The notes below the pieces were generated by a model. The model was not told the DNA's origin, did no database searches, and worked only from the letters and a program-made list of their open reading frames with translations. Source: Holophagales bacterium UBA2201 (GTDB taxonomy: Bacteria; Acidobacteriota; Thermoanaerobaculia; UBA2201). From it: a DNA stretch of 20,595 nucleotides. Position 1 is the first letter of the stretch. Every line of letters begins with the position of its first letter. The stretch is from the NCBI GenBank assembly GCA_002327305.1, contig DCUZ01000119.1:847-21441 (forward strand), in the 5' to 3' direction. Made by a program: the position numbers and the translations under genes. Below, in pieces: positions 7,280 to 14,173 of this stretch.

Positions 7280-9136
7280 ATGAGAAACCGTAGTTCGCAG
7301 ATCGTAGATCGTAGTTCGCAGTTGAGCGGGGGCGAAATCCTGAGCGGCCATCTCGTCCCCCCATCGGGGCCGAGCGCAGGGCCAGTAGCCGGTAGCCCGA
7401 AAAAGCTTTGGATTTGGAGCGTGATCCTCCTTTGCGTCCTGGCGTTGGCTCCTGTCTTGTCCGCGAACGACGACGGCGAGATCCTGGAGGCCTCCATCAT
7501 CCTCACCGTTTCGCCCGACTTCAAAGTGAAGGAGGAGGTCTCCGTCACGAAGCGCCTCCTCTCCTACCAGGCCCTCGACACCGACGGCGACCCGCGCACC
7601 CCCTACTGCGCCGACCTCCAGACGCTCACCTTCACGAGGGCCCGCGTCACCACCCCCGCGGGGAAAGTGGTGGACTGCACTCCCAACGCCTTCAACCTCT
7701 CCACCCCACACGCCCTCGTGGCCCACCCCGTCCTCTCGGGCTGGCAGGAGATGGTGGTCACCTTCCTGGGCCTGGAGCCCGGGGCGCAGACCGAGCTGAG
7801 CTACATCCGCGAGGACAAGACAGCGTTCCGCACCACCTTCGAGAAGAAGCAGGTCCTGGCCTGGCACTTCCCCATCCGGAAGGGGACGGTGGTCGTCCGC
7901 CTGCCGAAAGAGTTGGCCCTGACCTATCAGATCATGAACTTCAAGGGCGAGGCGGCGGCGTCTCCCAAGGGCGACACGATGGAGTACACCTTCACCTTCA
8001 CCGACATCCCCGCCTTCAGCGGCCGCGACATGCACAACAGCGCGGCCTTCCTCCCGACGCTCTATCTCACCACGACCCCTTCGTGGAAAGTGGCAGGCAA
8101 GAACCTTGCCGCCCTGGCCGACAAATATGGCTCCCCCGACGAAGCCATTACCAAGAAAGCCAAGGAACTGACCAAGGACGCGACAACCGACCTGGACAAG
8201 GCCATCGCCTTCCACAAGTTCGTCAAGGAGCGGTTCGCGGAAGTGGAATGGCCCCTGCAGGATTCACTCTTGTTGTTCAACGATGCCGGCAAGACCTTCC
8301 AGATGGGACAGGGGACGAACCTGGAGCTGGCATTGCTCTTGCGCGCCCTGTTCAAGGCTGCGGATCTTAAGGCCATGATGGCTCTGTCCGGGCCACTGCC
8401 TGCGCCCCATGAGGCACCCGGCATGATGGCCTTCGATAAGGCCTTTGTCTTTTCAGAATCGGTGCAGTTCGATCCCTCGAAATCCATCCGAATGGGAACG
8501 GACGAGATAGCTATTCTATGGGAGACAGGCAATTTCCAACAGGGAATGATCATGTTGGCCGTCACTTTGCGAGGAGAAATCGAGATTGGCAAAGGAACCA
8601 TCAGCGGCTCGGCTATAGTATCCTTATCGGGAAGCCTCAACCCCTATGCGAAGAACCTGGAGGAAGAGGGTGTGCTGGAGGATGCGGTGAAGCCGTTTAT
8701 GCCTCTTCCAGGGCTGAAAATCGAATCGATCAAGCCCACCGAGCTCGGCTATGGGATTGCGCGCCTTGAGGTCAAGTTTACAGGTAAGGTCAAGGAAGGC
8801 GAACAGATCATCCGCCTCCTCCCTGAATCCAAGGCCTTTCTGCCCGGGATCGAGCCTCGAACAGTCACCTCGGCCCTGCCGATCCAGTTGCCGAACGCCA
8901 GCATTTCCATCTGCTGGACGGTCAAGGGATTAGGGAAGGCGGTCGAGCCAACATGGAAGTCGGAGGGGAAATGGGGCAGCATGGCCATTGAACGGTCCCT
9001 TGACGGCGAAGCGCTGAAGATGGACGCCATGGTGAAGGCAAAAAACGGGCCGTTGGCCCCCGCCGACTATCCCGCCCTCCAATCCGCCCTGGCGGCGTGG
9101 CAAAACCCTGTGGTGGCGGGGGTGCTCCTGCCGTAG
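7280..9136 (+). CDS. Secreted DUF3857/transglutaminase-fold protein, catalytically degenerate
   Basis: This 618-residue paralogue of the preceding product has a DUF3857 domain (about 65-260) followed by a transglutaminase-like fold (about 280-400). Where the upstream protein has GVCKDIA, this one has GTNLELALLLRAL, so the nucleophilic Cys is Asn. The His position also appears lost, while the FDPS aspartate motif remains. It is probably a non-enzymatic partner. ATG 7280 lies 1 nt after the upstream stop and follows a GGGGGGAAG ribosome-binding site, implying coupling. The start gives an unusual 40-residue polar lead before the hydrophobic export segment (WIWSVILLCVLALAPVLSA), and that lead is encoded by repeat-like DNA. 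GTG 7421 is an alternative start with poor spacing. From about 8250 the gene becomes less GC-rich. Confidence 0.75.
   Translation: MRNRSSQIVDRSSQLSGGEILSGHLVPPSGPSAGPVAGSPKKLWIWSVILLCVLALAPVLSANDDGEILEASIILTVSPDFKVKEEVSVTKRLLSYQALDTDGDPRTPYCADLQTLTFTRARVTTPAGKVVDCTPNAFNLSTPHALVAHPVLSGWQEMVVTFLGLEPGAQTELSYIREDKTAFRTTFEKKQVLAWHFPIRKGTVVVRLPKELALTYQIMNFKGEAAASPKGDTMEYTFTFTDIPAFSGRDMHNSAAFLPTLYLTTTPSWKVAGKNLAALADKYGSPDEAITKKAKELTKDATTDLDKAIAFHKFVKERFAEVEWPLQDSLLLFNDAGKTFQMGQGTNLELALLLRALFKAADLKAMMALSGPLPAPHEAPGMMAFDKAFVFSESVQFDPSKSIRMGTDEIAILWETGNFQQGMIMLAVTLRGEIEIGKGTISGSAIVSLSGSLNPYAKNLEEEGVLEDAVKPFMPLPGLKIESIKPTELGYGIARLEVKFTGKVKEGEQIIRLLPESKAFLPGIEPRTVTSALPIQLPNASISICWTVKGLGKAVEPTWKSEGKWGSMAIERSLDGEALKMDAMVKAKNGPLAPADYPALQSALAAWQNPVVAGVLLP
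7288..7320. repeat. Short direct repeat inside the coding start
   Basis: CGTAGTTCGCAG occurs twice, separated by ATCGTAGAT, within the first codons of the second transglutaminase-like gene. It resembles the short-period repeats seen between genes elsewhere in the window. Confidence 0.6.
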
Positions 9137-9206
9137 GGCATGTAGTATTGCCCTCAATAAGTCCATATCGTCGCCACAAGGTAAGTGGGGGGGCCTGGGG
9201 TTGAAA

Positions 9207-9340
9207 AGCCGCACCTTAAAAGGTGCGGCTACATTCCGGATGGGGGATGTAGCCGCAGGCTTCAGCCTGCGGGGAGGGTGGGGAGCACAGCCGCCCCCGG
9301 CTGTGCTCCGTGGGTTCCCAGGCGAGGGCGCCTGGGCCAC
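9207..9340. repeat. Cluster of four perfect hairpins (REP-like)
   Basis: Four different perfect inverted repeats follow each other: AGCCGCACCTT/AAGGTGCGGCT (9207-9230, 11 bp); CCGCAGGCT/AGCCTGCGG (9253-9272, 9 bp); GGAGCACAGCCG/CGGCTGTGCTCC with a CCCC loop (9282-9309, 12 bp); and CCCAGGCG/CGCCTGGG with an AGGG loop (9317-9336, 8 bp). The last is extended by an outer GTGG/CCAC after a 3-nt bulge. They fill the gap between the transglutaminase-like genes and the HD-GYP operon. Any one could stop transcription from upstream, but the lack of U-runs and the multiplicity point to repetitive elements. The rest of 9137-9476 holds the operon promoter and leader. Confidence 0.85.
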
Positions 9341-9391
9341 AAATACCACCTTATCCTTGAAATTACAGGGGGGTGGCAAATGGTTTTAGGA

Positions 9392-9397
9392 TATAAT
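9392..9397 (+). promoter_or_regulatory. -10 box of the HD-GYP/ftsY operon
   Basis: A perfect TATAAT is placed about 80 nt before the start codon. The predicted leader of about 73 nt contains two small hairpins, GGACG/CGTCC (9421-9435) and CCGGC/GCCGG (9443-9459), directly ahead of the GAGGGAGG ribosome-binding site. The -35 is not convincing. Confidence 0.5.
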
Positions 9398-9476
9398 TAG
9401 CCGTTGTATTTAATTGAATAGGACGCACTCCGTCCCGCACCCCGGCTGCACCCGCCGGAGAGGGAGGTTATAAGCC

Positions 9477-11180
9477 ATGAACCGGCTCCGCCTGCTGTAT
9501 GTGATGTTTTTGGTCCTGGTCATCGTGACCGTCGTCCCCAGCGTGGTGTCCAACCTGCTGGTAACGGGGATGTTGCGTGAAAACCTGGAGACCCAGGAGA
9601 AAAAGTACCAGAACCGGACCGTGGTCTCCCTCTCGCAGGAGATCCGCGACTACATCGGCCGACACCGCCAGCAGTTGGACCGCATCGCCGACGCCGTCGC
9701 CCTGTCGGCCGAGACCAGCCCGAACCTGGATGTATTCGCCTACCTGGGGAGCACCGGCAAGATCGCCCAGTTCTCCGACCCCCTCTTCCGGGCCATCCTC
9801 ATCCTCAACCGGCAGGGGCGGGGGGCCAGCGGCCTTCCCCCCGGCCTCTCGGACGAGGTGACCGAGGGGCTCAACGCCGCCCTCAACGAGGCCCTCCAGG
9901 GGCGCAAGGTTCTGGGGGACAGTTATTATCTCGACGCCTTGAACGAATCGGCCATCATCCTGGCGGCGCCGATCACCGCCCGCGGCCAGGTCATCGGGGC
10001 GGTGGAGGCCCTCGTCTCCCTCCAGCCCCTGTACGAATCGCTCAAGGAGCGGAGCGGCGACGCGGAGATGGCCTACATCGTCAACAAGCGCGGGCGGGTG
10101 GTCCTCCACTCCTCGGCCTCCGCCACCATCAGCCGCCCCGACTACGCCGGGGTGCCGATCGTCAAGGCCTTCATGGACCGCCCCATCCGCCTCACCACCA
10201 CCTACCCCTTCTCGGGCGTGGCCGGCGCGGTGGGGGTGCTGGGCACCGTGGCGCCGGTCGGCGAGCCCGACTGGGGCGTGGTGGTGCAGAAGGAGGAGGC
10301 GGCCGCCTTCCAGAGCGTCAGAGCGGTGGTCAACCGCACCCTTTTCATCGGCGGGGCGGCCCTCATCATCGCCATCCTCATCGGCTATCTCCTCTCGCAC
10401 ACCATCTCCGGCCCCATCAGCAAATTGGCCGATGTCTCCATGGAACTGGCCAAGGGGGACTTCAAGGTGCGGGCGGGGGGGGGCGGGAGCAAGGAGATCG
10501 CGGCCCTGGCCGGCTCCTTCAACCACATGGCGGCCCAGATCGAGGCCTACATCGAACGCCTCGTCAAGGCGGCGCAGGAGAACCGCGAGCTGTTCGTCTC
10601 CTCCATCCGCATGATCGCCACCGCCATCGACGCCAAGGACCCCTACACCCGCGGCCACTCCGACCGCGTGTGCGCCTATTCGATGGCCGTGGCGCGCGAG
10701 ATGGGGCTGAAGGGGGCGGAACTGGAGGAGGTGCGGGTCTCCGCCATGCTCCACGACGTGGGGAAGATCGGCATCGACGACCGGGTCCTGCGCAAGCCCT
10801 CGGCCCTCAACGACGACGAGTTCGCCATGATCAAGTCGCACCCCTTCACCGGCGCGCAGATCATGGAGCCGGTCCCGCAGTTGAAGAACATCATCCCCGG
10901 CATCAAATACCACCATGAGAACTGGGGGGGCGGGGGCTACCCCGAGGGGATCAAGGGGGAGGACATCCCCCGCATCGCCCGCATCATCGCCGTGGCCGAC
11001 ACCTTCGACGCCATGACCACCGACCGGCCCTACCAGAAGGCCATGAGCCCCCGGTACGCGGCCGAGAAGATCCGTTCCCTCGTGGGCAAGCGCTTCGAGC
11101 CCGCGATCGTGGAGGCGTTCCTCAAGGCCTTCGAGAAAGGAGAGATCCGCGTTGAAATCGACAAATCGTTCGCGGCGTGA
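9477..11180 (+). CDS. Membrane-bound HD-GYP cyclic-di-GMP phosphodiesterase with periplasmic sensor and HAMP
   Basis: This 567-residue protein has an N-terminal transmembrane helix (about 7-29) and a periplasmic double-Cache-like sensor (about 32-280). A second transmembrane helix (about 289-306) and a HAMP linker (about 308-360, GPISKLADVSMELAKGDF) lead to an HD-GYP domain (about 370-560). Conserved catalytic motifs are present: GHSDRVCAYS, MLHDVGKIGI, HHENWGGGGYPEG (478-490) and IIAVADTFDAMTTDRPY. Intact HD and GYP motifs predict hydrolysis of c-di-GMP in the cytoplasm, controlled by an external ligand. GAGGGAGG lies 9 nt before ATG 9477. The 3' end overlaps the next gene by 29 nt, making it the first gene of a four-gene operon ending in ftsY. 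Confidence 0.93.
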   Translation: MNRLRLLYVMFLVLVIVTVVPSVVSNLLVTGMLRENLETQEKKYQNRTVVSLSQEIRDYIGRHRQQLDRIADAVALSAETSPNLDVFAYLGSTGKIAQFSDPLFRAILILNRQGRGASGLPPGLSDEVTEGLNAALNEALQGRKVLGDSYYLDALNESAIILAAPITARGQVIGAVEALVSLQPLYESLKERSGDAEMAYIVNKRGRVVLHSSASATISRPDYAGVPIVKAFMDRPIRLTTTYPFSGVAGAVGVLGTVAPVGEPDWGVVVQKEEAAAFQSVRAVVNRTLFIGGAALIIAILIGYLLSHTISGPISKLADVSMELAKGDFKVRAGGGGSKEIAALAGSFNHMAAQIEAYIERLVKAAQENRELFVSSIRMIATAIDAKDPYTRGHSDRVCAYSMAVAREMGLKGAELEEVRVSAMLHDVGKIGIDDRVLRKPSALNDDEFAMIKSHPFTGAQIMEPVPQLKNIIPGIKYHHENWGGGGYPEGIKGEDIPRIARIIAVADTFDAMTTDRPYQKAMSPRYAAEKIRSLVGKRFEPAIVEAFLKAFEKGEIRVEIDKSFAA

Positions 11181-11919
11181 CACCCCCGTCCTCCTGGCGG
11201 TGCTGGCCCTCCTGGCGGCGTGCGCCTCCTCCAAGGTGCCGGCCAGCCAGAAGGACCCCTTCTATCTGTATCAGATGGGGGTGAACCACTTCCAGCAGGG
11301 GCACCTCCCCGAGGCGGAGCGCTATTTCAAGGATTCGCTGCGCCTGGACCCCGGCAATTTCGCCACCTGGAACCACCTGGGGCTGGCCCAGCTCCTCCAG
11401 GGAAAGTCGAAGGAGGCCGAGACCAGTTTCCGCAAGGCCATCGAGCGCAACAGCTCCTTCGCCGACGCCCGCCACAACCTGGGGGTCACCTATCTGCAGA
11501 TGGGGGAACTGGCCGCGGCCAAGGAGGCGCTGGTGCTGGCCAAGCAGGACACCGTCTTCAACCAGGGCCCCGCGGTCTGGCGCAACCTGGGGCTGGTGGA
11601 AATGCGCATGGGGGCCCCGGGCGAGGCCGTGGCCTACTTCAACGAGGCCCTGGCCCGGGACAAGGATTACGCCATCGCCCTCTTCGACCGGGGGCAGGCC
11701 TACGAGCAGATGGGGGAGGCGGAGAAGGCCGTCGCGGACTACCGCGCCTACGCGGAGGTCCGCAAGGACGACCCGGAGGCCCTCTTCCACCTGGGACGGG
11801 CCCTGGTCAACCTCCGTCGCCCCGACGAGGCGCGCCCCCCCCTGGAGCGGGTGAAACTGCTCACCCCCGCCGGGCCCTACGGCGTTGAGGCGGCCAAACT
11901 CCTGGCGATTCTCCCTTAA
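11152..11919 (+). CDS. TPR-repeat lipoprotein
   Basis: This 255-residue lipoprotein has a lipobox LAAC with Cys24 after a hydrophobic stretch (PVLLAVLALLAAC). About six TPR motifs follow from residue 38 (for example DPFYLYQMGVNHFQQGHLPE and ATWNHLGLAQLLQGKSKEAE). The start is TTG 11152, supported by AAAGGAG 9 nt upstream and by the complete lipoprotein signal it yields; there is no in-frame ATG suited to export. It overlaps the HD-GYP gene by 29 nt. TPR lipoproteins of this size (PilF/PilW type) often scaffold outer-membrane assemblies such as type IV pilus secretins, but nothing in the sequence fixes the partner here. Confidence 0.85.
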   Translation: MKSTNRSRRDTPVLLAVLALLAACASSKVPASQKDPFYLYQMGVNHFQQGHLPEAERYFKDSLRLDPGNFATWNHLGLAQLLQGKSKEAETSFRKAIERNSSFADARHNLGVTYLQMGELAAAKEALVLAKQDTVFNQGPAVWRNLGLVEMRMGAPGEAVAYFNEALARDKDYAIALFDRGQAYEQMGEAEKAVADYRAYAEVRKDDPEALFHLGRALVNLRRPDEARPPLERVKLLTPAGPYGVEAAKLLAILP

Positions 11920-11941
11920 GAGGCGGCGACACCGCGCCCCC

Positions 11942-12289
11942 ATGCCGCTGAGCTATATCCTGGGCAACCTCCTCGCCGATGTCCCCCGGGCGGAGGCCGT
12001 CGTTTTTCTGGACCACGAGGGGGAGACCATCGAAACGCTCTCCTCCCAACTCCAGCCCTACGACGTCAAGGTGCAGGGGGCCTATCAGGTCATCCACTTC
12101 CAGCAATGGGAGAAGCGGTTCCCGGGTCTCGACCGGTTCTACTACACCGGGGAGCATTACAGTCTGTTCACCCGCTCCGTGGGGGGCGAATATTACCTGA
12201 CCGTCATCGTCCGGGGGCCCGCCCACCCCTCGATGGTGATGCCCCGCATGGACCGGGCCTCGCGCGACATCGAGGAGAAGGTGCTGTGA
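11942..12289 (+). CDS. Roadblock/LC7-domain protein (MglB-like)
   Basis: This small protein of 115 residues has the Roadblock/LC7 pattern. An initial helix (LSYILGNLLADVPRAEAVVF) leads to the strand and turn LDHEGETIETLSS. A long helix (YDVKVQGAYQVIHFQQWEKR) is followed by two beta strands (HYSLFTRSVGGEYYLTVIVR). Such proteins are homodimers that act as GTPase-activating partners of MglA-like polarity GTPases or as modules in gliding and pilus control. No MglA gene is in the window. ATG 11942 is preferred over earlier in-frame codons because the fold begins there. It lies 22 nt after the TPR gene and overlaps ftsY at GTGA, so it is co-translated with FtsY. Confidence 0.7.
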   Translation: MPLSYILGNLLADVPRAEAVVFLDHEGETIETLSSQLQPYDVKVQGAYQVIHFQQWEKRFPGLDRFYYTGEHYSLFTRSVGGEYYLTVIVRGPAHPSMVMPRMDRASRDIEEKVL

Positions 12290-13170
12290 GCTGGTTCGAC
12301 AAGATCAAGCGGGGGCTCCTCCTCACCCACGACGAGGTCCTCCTCAAGGTCAAGAAGAGCTTTGCGGCCGCGAAGGAATCCGACGTCCGCACGGGGCTGG
12401 AGGAAGCCCTCCTGGCCGCCGACCTGGGGCCGGAACTGGTGGAGGAGTGCCTGAAGAAGGCGGGTGGGTGCAAGACCTGGGAGGAGGCGCGGGAAATTCT
12501 GGAGGAGGAACTGCTGGCCGTTTTCCGCCGCTTCCCGCCCGCGCCGGAGCCCGCCGCGTTCCCCCATGTCGTCCTCCTCGTCGGCGTCAACGGAAGCGGC
12601 AAGACCACCTTCGCGGCCAAGTACGCCAACCACCTCCGGCAATCGGGCTTCCAGCCGCTCCTCGTAGCCGCCGACACCTTCCGCGCCGCCGCCATCGAGC
12701 AGTTGCAGGTGTGGGGCCGGAGGGCGGGCTTGCCCGTTCACGCCCGGGCGCAGGGGGCCGACCCGGCGGCGGTGGTCTTCGACGCCGCCCAGCGGGTGAA
12801 GGGGGAGCCCAAGGGGGTCCTCGTGGTGGACACCGCCGGCCGCCTCCACACCAAGGTGAACCTGATGAAGGAGATGGAGAAGATGGGGCGCGTCCTGGCG
12901 CGCGAGATCCCCGGGGCCCCCCACGAAACCTATCTCGTCCTGGACGCCACCACGGGGCAGAACGGGTTCCAGCAGGCGCGCGCGTTTCTAGAGGCGGTCC
13001 CCGTCAACGGCCTCGTCCTGACGAAGTTGGACGGCACCGCCAAGGGGGGGATCGTGGTGCGCATCGCCCGCGAGGCCGGCCTTCCGGTGCGCTTTGTCGG
13101 CGTGGGCGAGGGGCTGGAGGACATCGCGCCGTTTGACCCTGAGGCCTTTGTCAAGGCGCTGTTCGAATGA
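12286..13170 (+). CDS. ftsY: Signal recognition particle receptor FtsY
   Basis: This 294-residue SRP GTPase has an N domain (about 5-85) and a G domain. The G-domain motifs are present: GVNGSGKTT (100-108), DTFRAAA (130-136), DTAGR (182-186), TKLDGTAKGG (246-255) and the closing FVGVGEGLEDIAPFD. It docks ribosome-nascent-chain-SRP complexes at the inner membrane. The acidic A domain of the E. coli protein is absent, as in many bacteria with short FtsY. The reading frame is open far upstream, but GTG 12286, overlapping the stop of the Roadblock gene (GTGA), gives the standard MSWFDKIKRGL start. The last 28 nt plus the following 26 nt are repeated at 13353-13406. Confidence 0.95.
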   Translation: MSWFDKIKRGLLLTHDEVLLKVKKSFAAAKESDVRTGLEEALLAADLGPELVEECLKKAGGCKTWEEAREILEEELLAVFRRFPPAPEPAAFPHVVLLVGVNGSGKTTFAAKYANHLRQSGFQPLLVAADTFRAAAIEQLQVWGRRAGLPVHARAQGADPAAVVFDAAQRVKGEPKGVLVVDTAGRLHTKVNLMKEMEKMGRVLAREIPGAPHETYLVLDATTGQNGFQQARAFLEAVPVNGLVLTKLDGTAKGGIVVRIAREAGLPVRFVGVGEGLEDIAPFDPEAFVKALFE

Positions 13171-13406
13171 ACGGGGCCCTTCGACGACCCCGCCGTGCCC
13201 TGTCGTTCACGCCCCCGCGGGCCTCAGGGTCATCTATGGGAAGCGGGAGAGGGCGGTTCCCTCTCCCGCCCCGGGAAATGAATTCCCGGGGTTCCACCCT
13301 CTCCCCGCAAGGAAACCCACTCCCGACCCGGGGTCGGGACCCGATGTCCTTGGGCCTTCGTCAAGGCGCTGTTCGAATGAAAGGGGCTCTTCGGCGACCC
13401 CGCCGT
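13143..13406. repeat. 54-bp direct repeat of the ftsY tail enclosing a hairpin-rich insert
   Basis: Positions 13143-13196 (end of ftsY, stop codon and 26 nt beyond) match 13353-13406 at 50 of 54 positions, exactly 210 bp apart. The 156 bp between them contain three strong hairpins: GCGGGAGAGGG/CCCTCTCCCGC (13243-13269), CCCCGGGAA/TTCCCGGGG (13269-13291) and CCCGACC/GGTCGGG (13322-13338). No gene is visible in 13171-13449. The repeat may be the footprint of a duplicative insertion just behind ftsY. Confidence 0.85.
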
Positions 13407-13436
13407 TCGAATAGAGAAGCAGTCATAAACTCACCG

Positions 13437-13443
13437 TAAGGAG
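13437..13443 (+). promoter_or_regulatory. Strong Shine-Dalgarno of the ferritin-like gene
   Basis: TAAGGAGG ends 6 nt before ATG 13450, a near-perfect complement of the 16S 3' end. It contrasts with the SD-less starts elsewhere in the window and fixes this start. Confidence 0.7.
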
Positions 13444-13449
13444 GTTGAC

Positions 13450-13956
13450 ATGCCTGAAATCCTCGCCCTCATCCGCCACGCCATGCAGGCCGAGCGGGAC
13501 GGCTACTTCCACTACCGCACGGCCGCCCAGCGCACCGACGACCCGCAGGCCAGGGAGATCTTCGAGAAACTGGCCTCCGACGAACTGGCCCACCACAAGA
13601 TGCTGGAGGAGACCCACGCCGCCTACGAGAAGTCGGGGCGCGACGCCGTCCTGCCGGAGATCATCGGCGGACCCAGCGTGGACCTCACCGCCCCCAGCCC
13701 CATCTTTTCCCCGGAGTTCAGGGAGAGGATCAAGGAGAAGCATTTCGAGATGTCGGCCCTCTCCATCGGGATGACCCTCGAACAGAACGGCATCCGTTTT
13801 TACCGCGACTTCGCCGCCAAGGCCCAGCACCCCGAATTGAAAAAACTGATGGAGTTTTTGGCGAAGTGGGAGGAGTCGCACCTGGAGGCCCTTTCCAAGC
13901 AGATCAAGTATCTGCAAGAGGACTACTGGTCCGAGGCGCGGTTTTCGCCGTTCTGA
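13450..13956 (+). CDS. Ferritin-like / rubrerythrin-type diiron protein (no rubredoxin domain)
   Basis: This 168-residue four-helix protein has the two ExxH-type half-sites of a diiron centre. E15 in QAERDGYFHY and E45/H48 in SDELAHHKM form the first. E111 in LEQNGIRFYRDF and E141/E142/H144 in KWEESHLEAL form the second. This is the erythrin-type rubrerythrin core; no CxxC pair of a rubredoxin domain is present, so electrons would come from another protein. Likely roles are peroxide reduction or iron handling in the cytoplasm of an anaerobe or microaerophile. That is known for the family, not shown here. It stands alone, separated from ftsY by the duplicated tail and from the sulfatase gene by three repeat types. 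Confidence 0.85.
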   Translation: MPEILALIRHAMQAERDGYFHYRTAAQRTDDPQAREIFEKLASDELAHHKMLEETHAAYEKSGRDAVLPEIIGGPSVDLTAPSPIFSPEFRERIKEKHFEMSALSIGMTLEQNGIRFYRDFAAKAQHPELKKLMEFLAKWEESHLEALSKQIKYLQEDYWSEARFSPF

Positions 13957-13965
13957 TAAAGACGC

Positions 13966-14130
13966 TGGAATGCTTGAAGGCTGGAACGCTTGAAGGCAGG
14001 AATCTACTACTGCGGTCACTATTATTCGTGCACCGCGCATCGGACCGAGATGCTGACTGGCGTCAGCATGACACCCTGTGCATTGTCATGCCGGGTGCCT
14101 GTCCCGGACCCGATCCGGGATGATCCGGCA
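13966..14130. repeat. Three adjoining intergenic repeats
   Basis: A 17-nt tandem pair (GCTGGAATGCTTGAAGG, then GCTGGAACGCTTGAAGG) starts near 13968. A perfect 8-bp hairpin follows, ATGCTGAC-TGGC-GTCAGCAT (14050-14069). Last is a nested palindrome with outer TGCCGG/CCGGCA (14089-14130) and inner CCCGGA/TCCGGG (14103-14119). The two hairpin types resemble REP sequences; the rest of the gap holds only the sulfatase promoter candidate TACTAT (14146-14151). Confidence 0.7.
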
Positions 14131-14173
14131 TCTCAACTTCTTCACTACTATATGGGGCCGGCATGGTAACTCC

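Noticed and set aside
5299..7548. Minus-strand 749-codon frame opposite the first transglutaminase-like gene
   Set aside because: It is antisense to a gene with signal peptide and catalytic triad; composition is typical of a codon-bias shadow. The same applies to minus-strand frames at 2990-4519, 9468-11234 and 14063-15592.
9404..9476. c-di-GMP riboswitch in the leader of the HD-GYP operon
   Set aside because: The leader has only two 5-bp hairpins and is too short; I see no GEMM consensus.
13094..13439. Short plus-strand frames over the duplicated ftsY tail
   Set aside because: They read the repeated tail out of the ftsY frame and the hairpins between; no ribosome-binding site or family resemblance.
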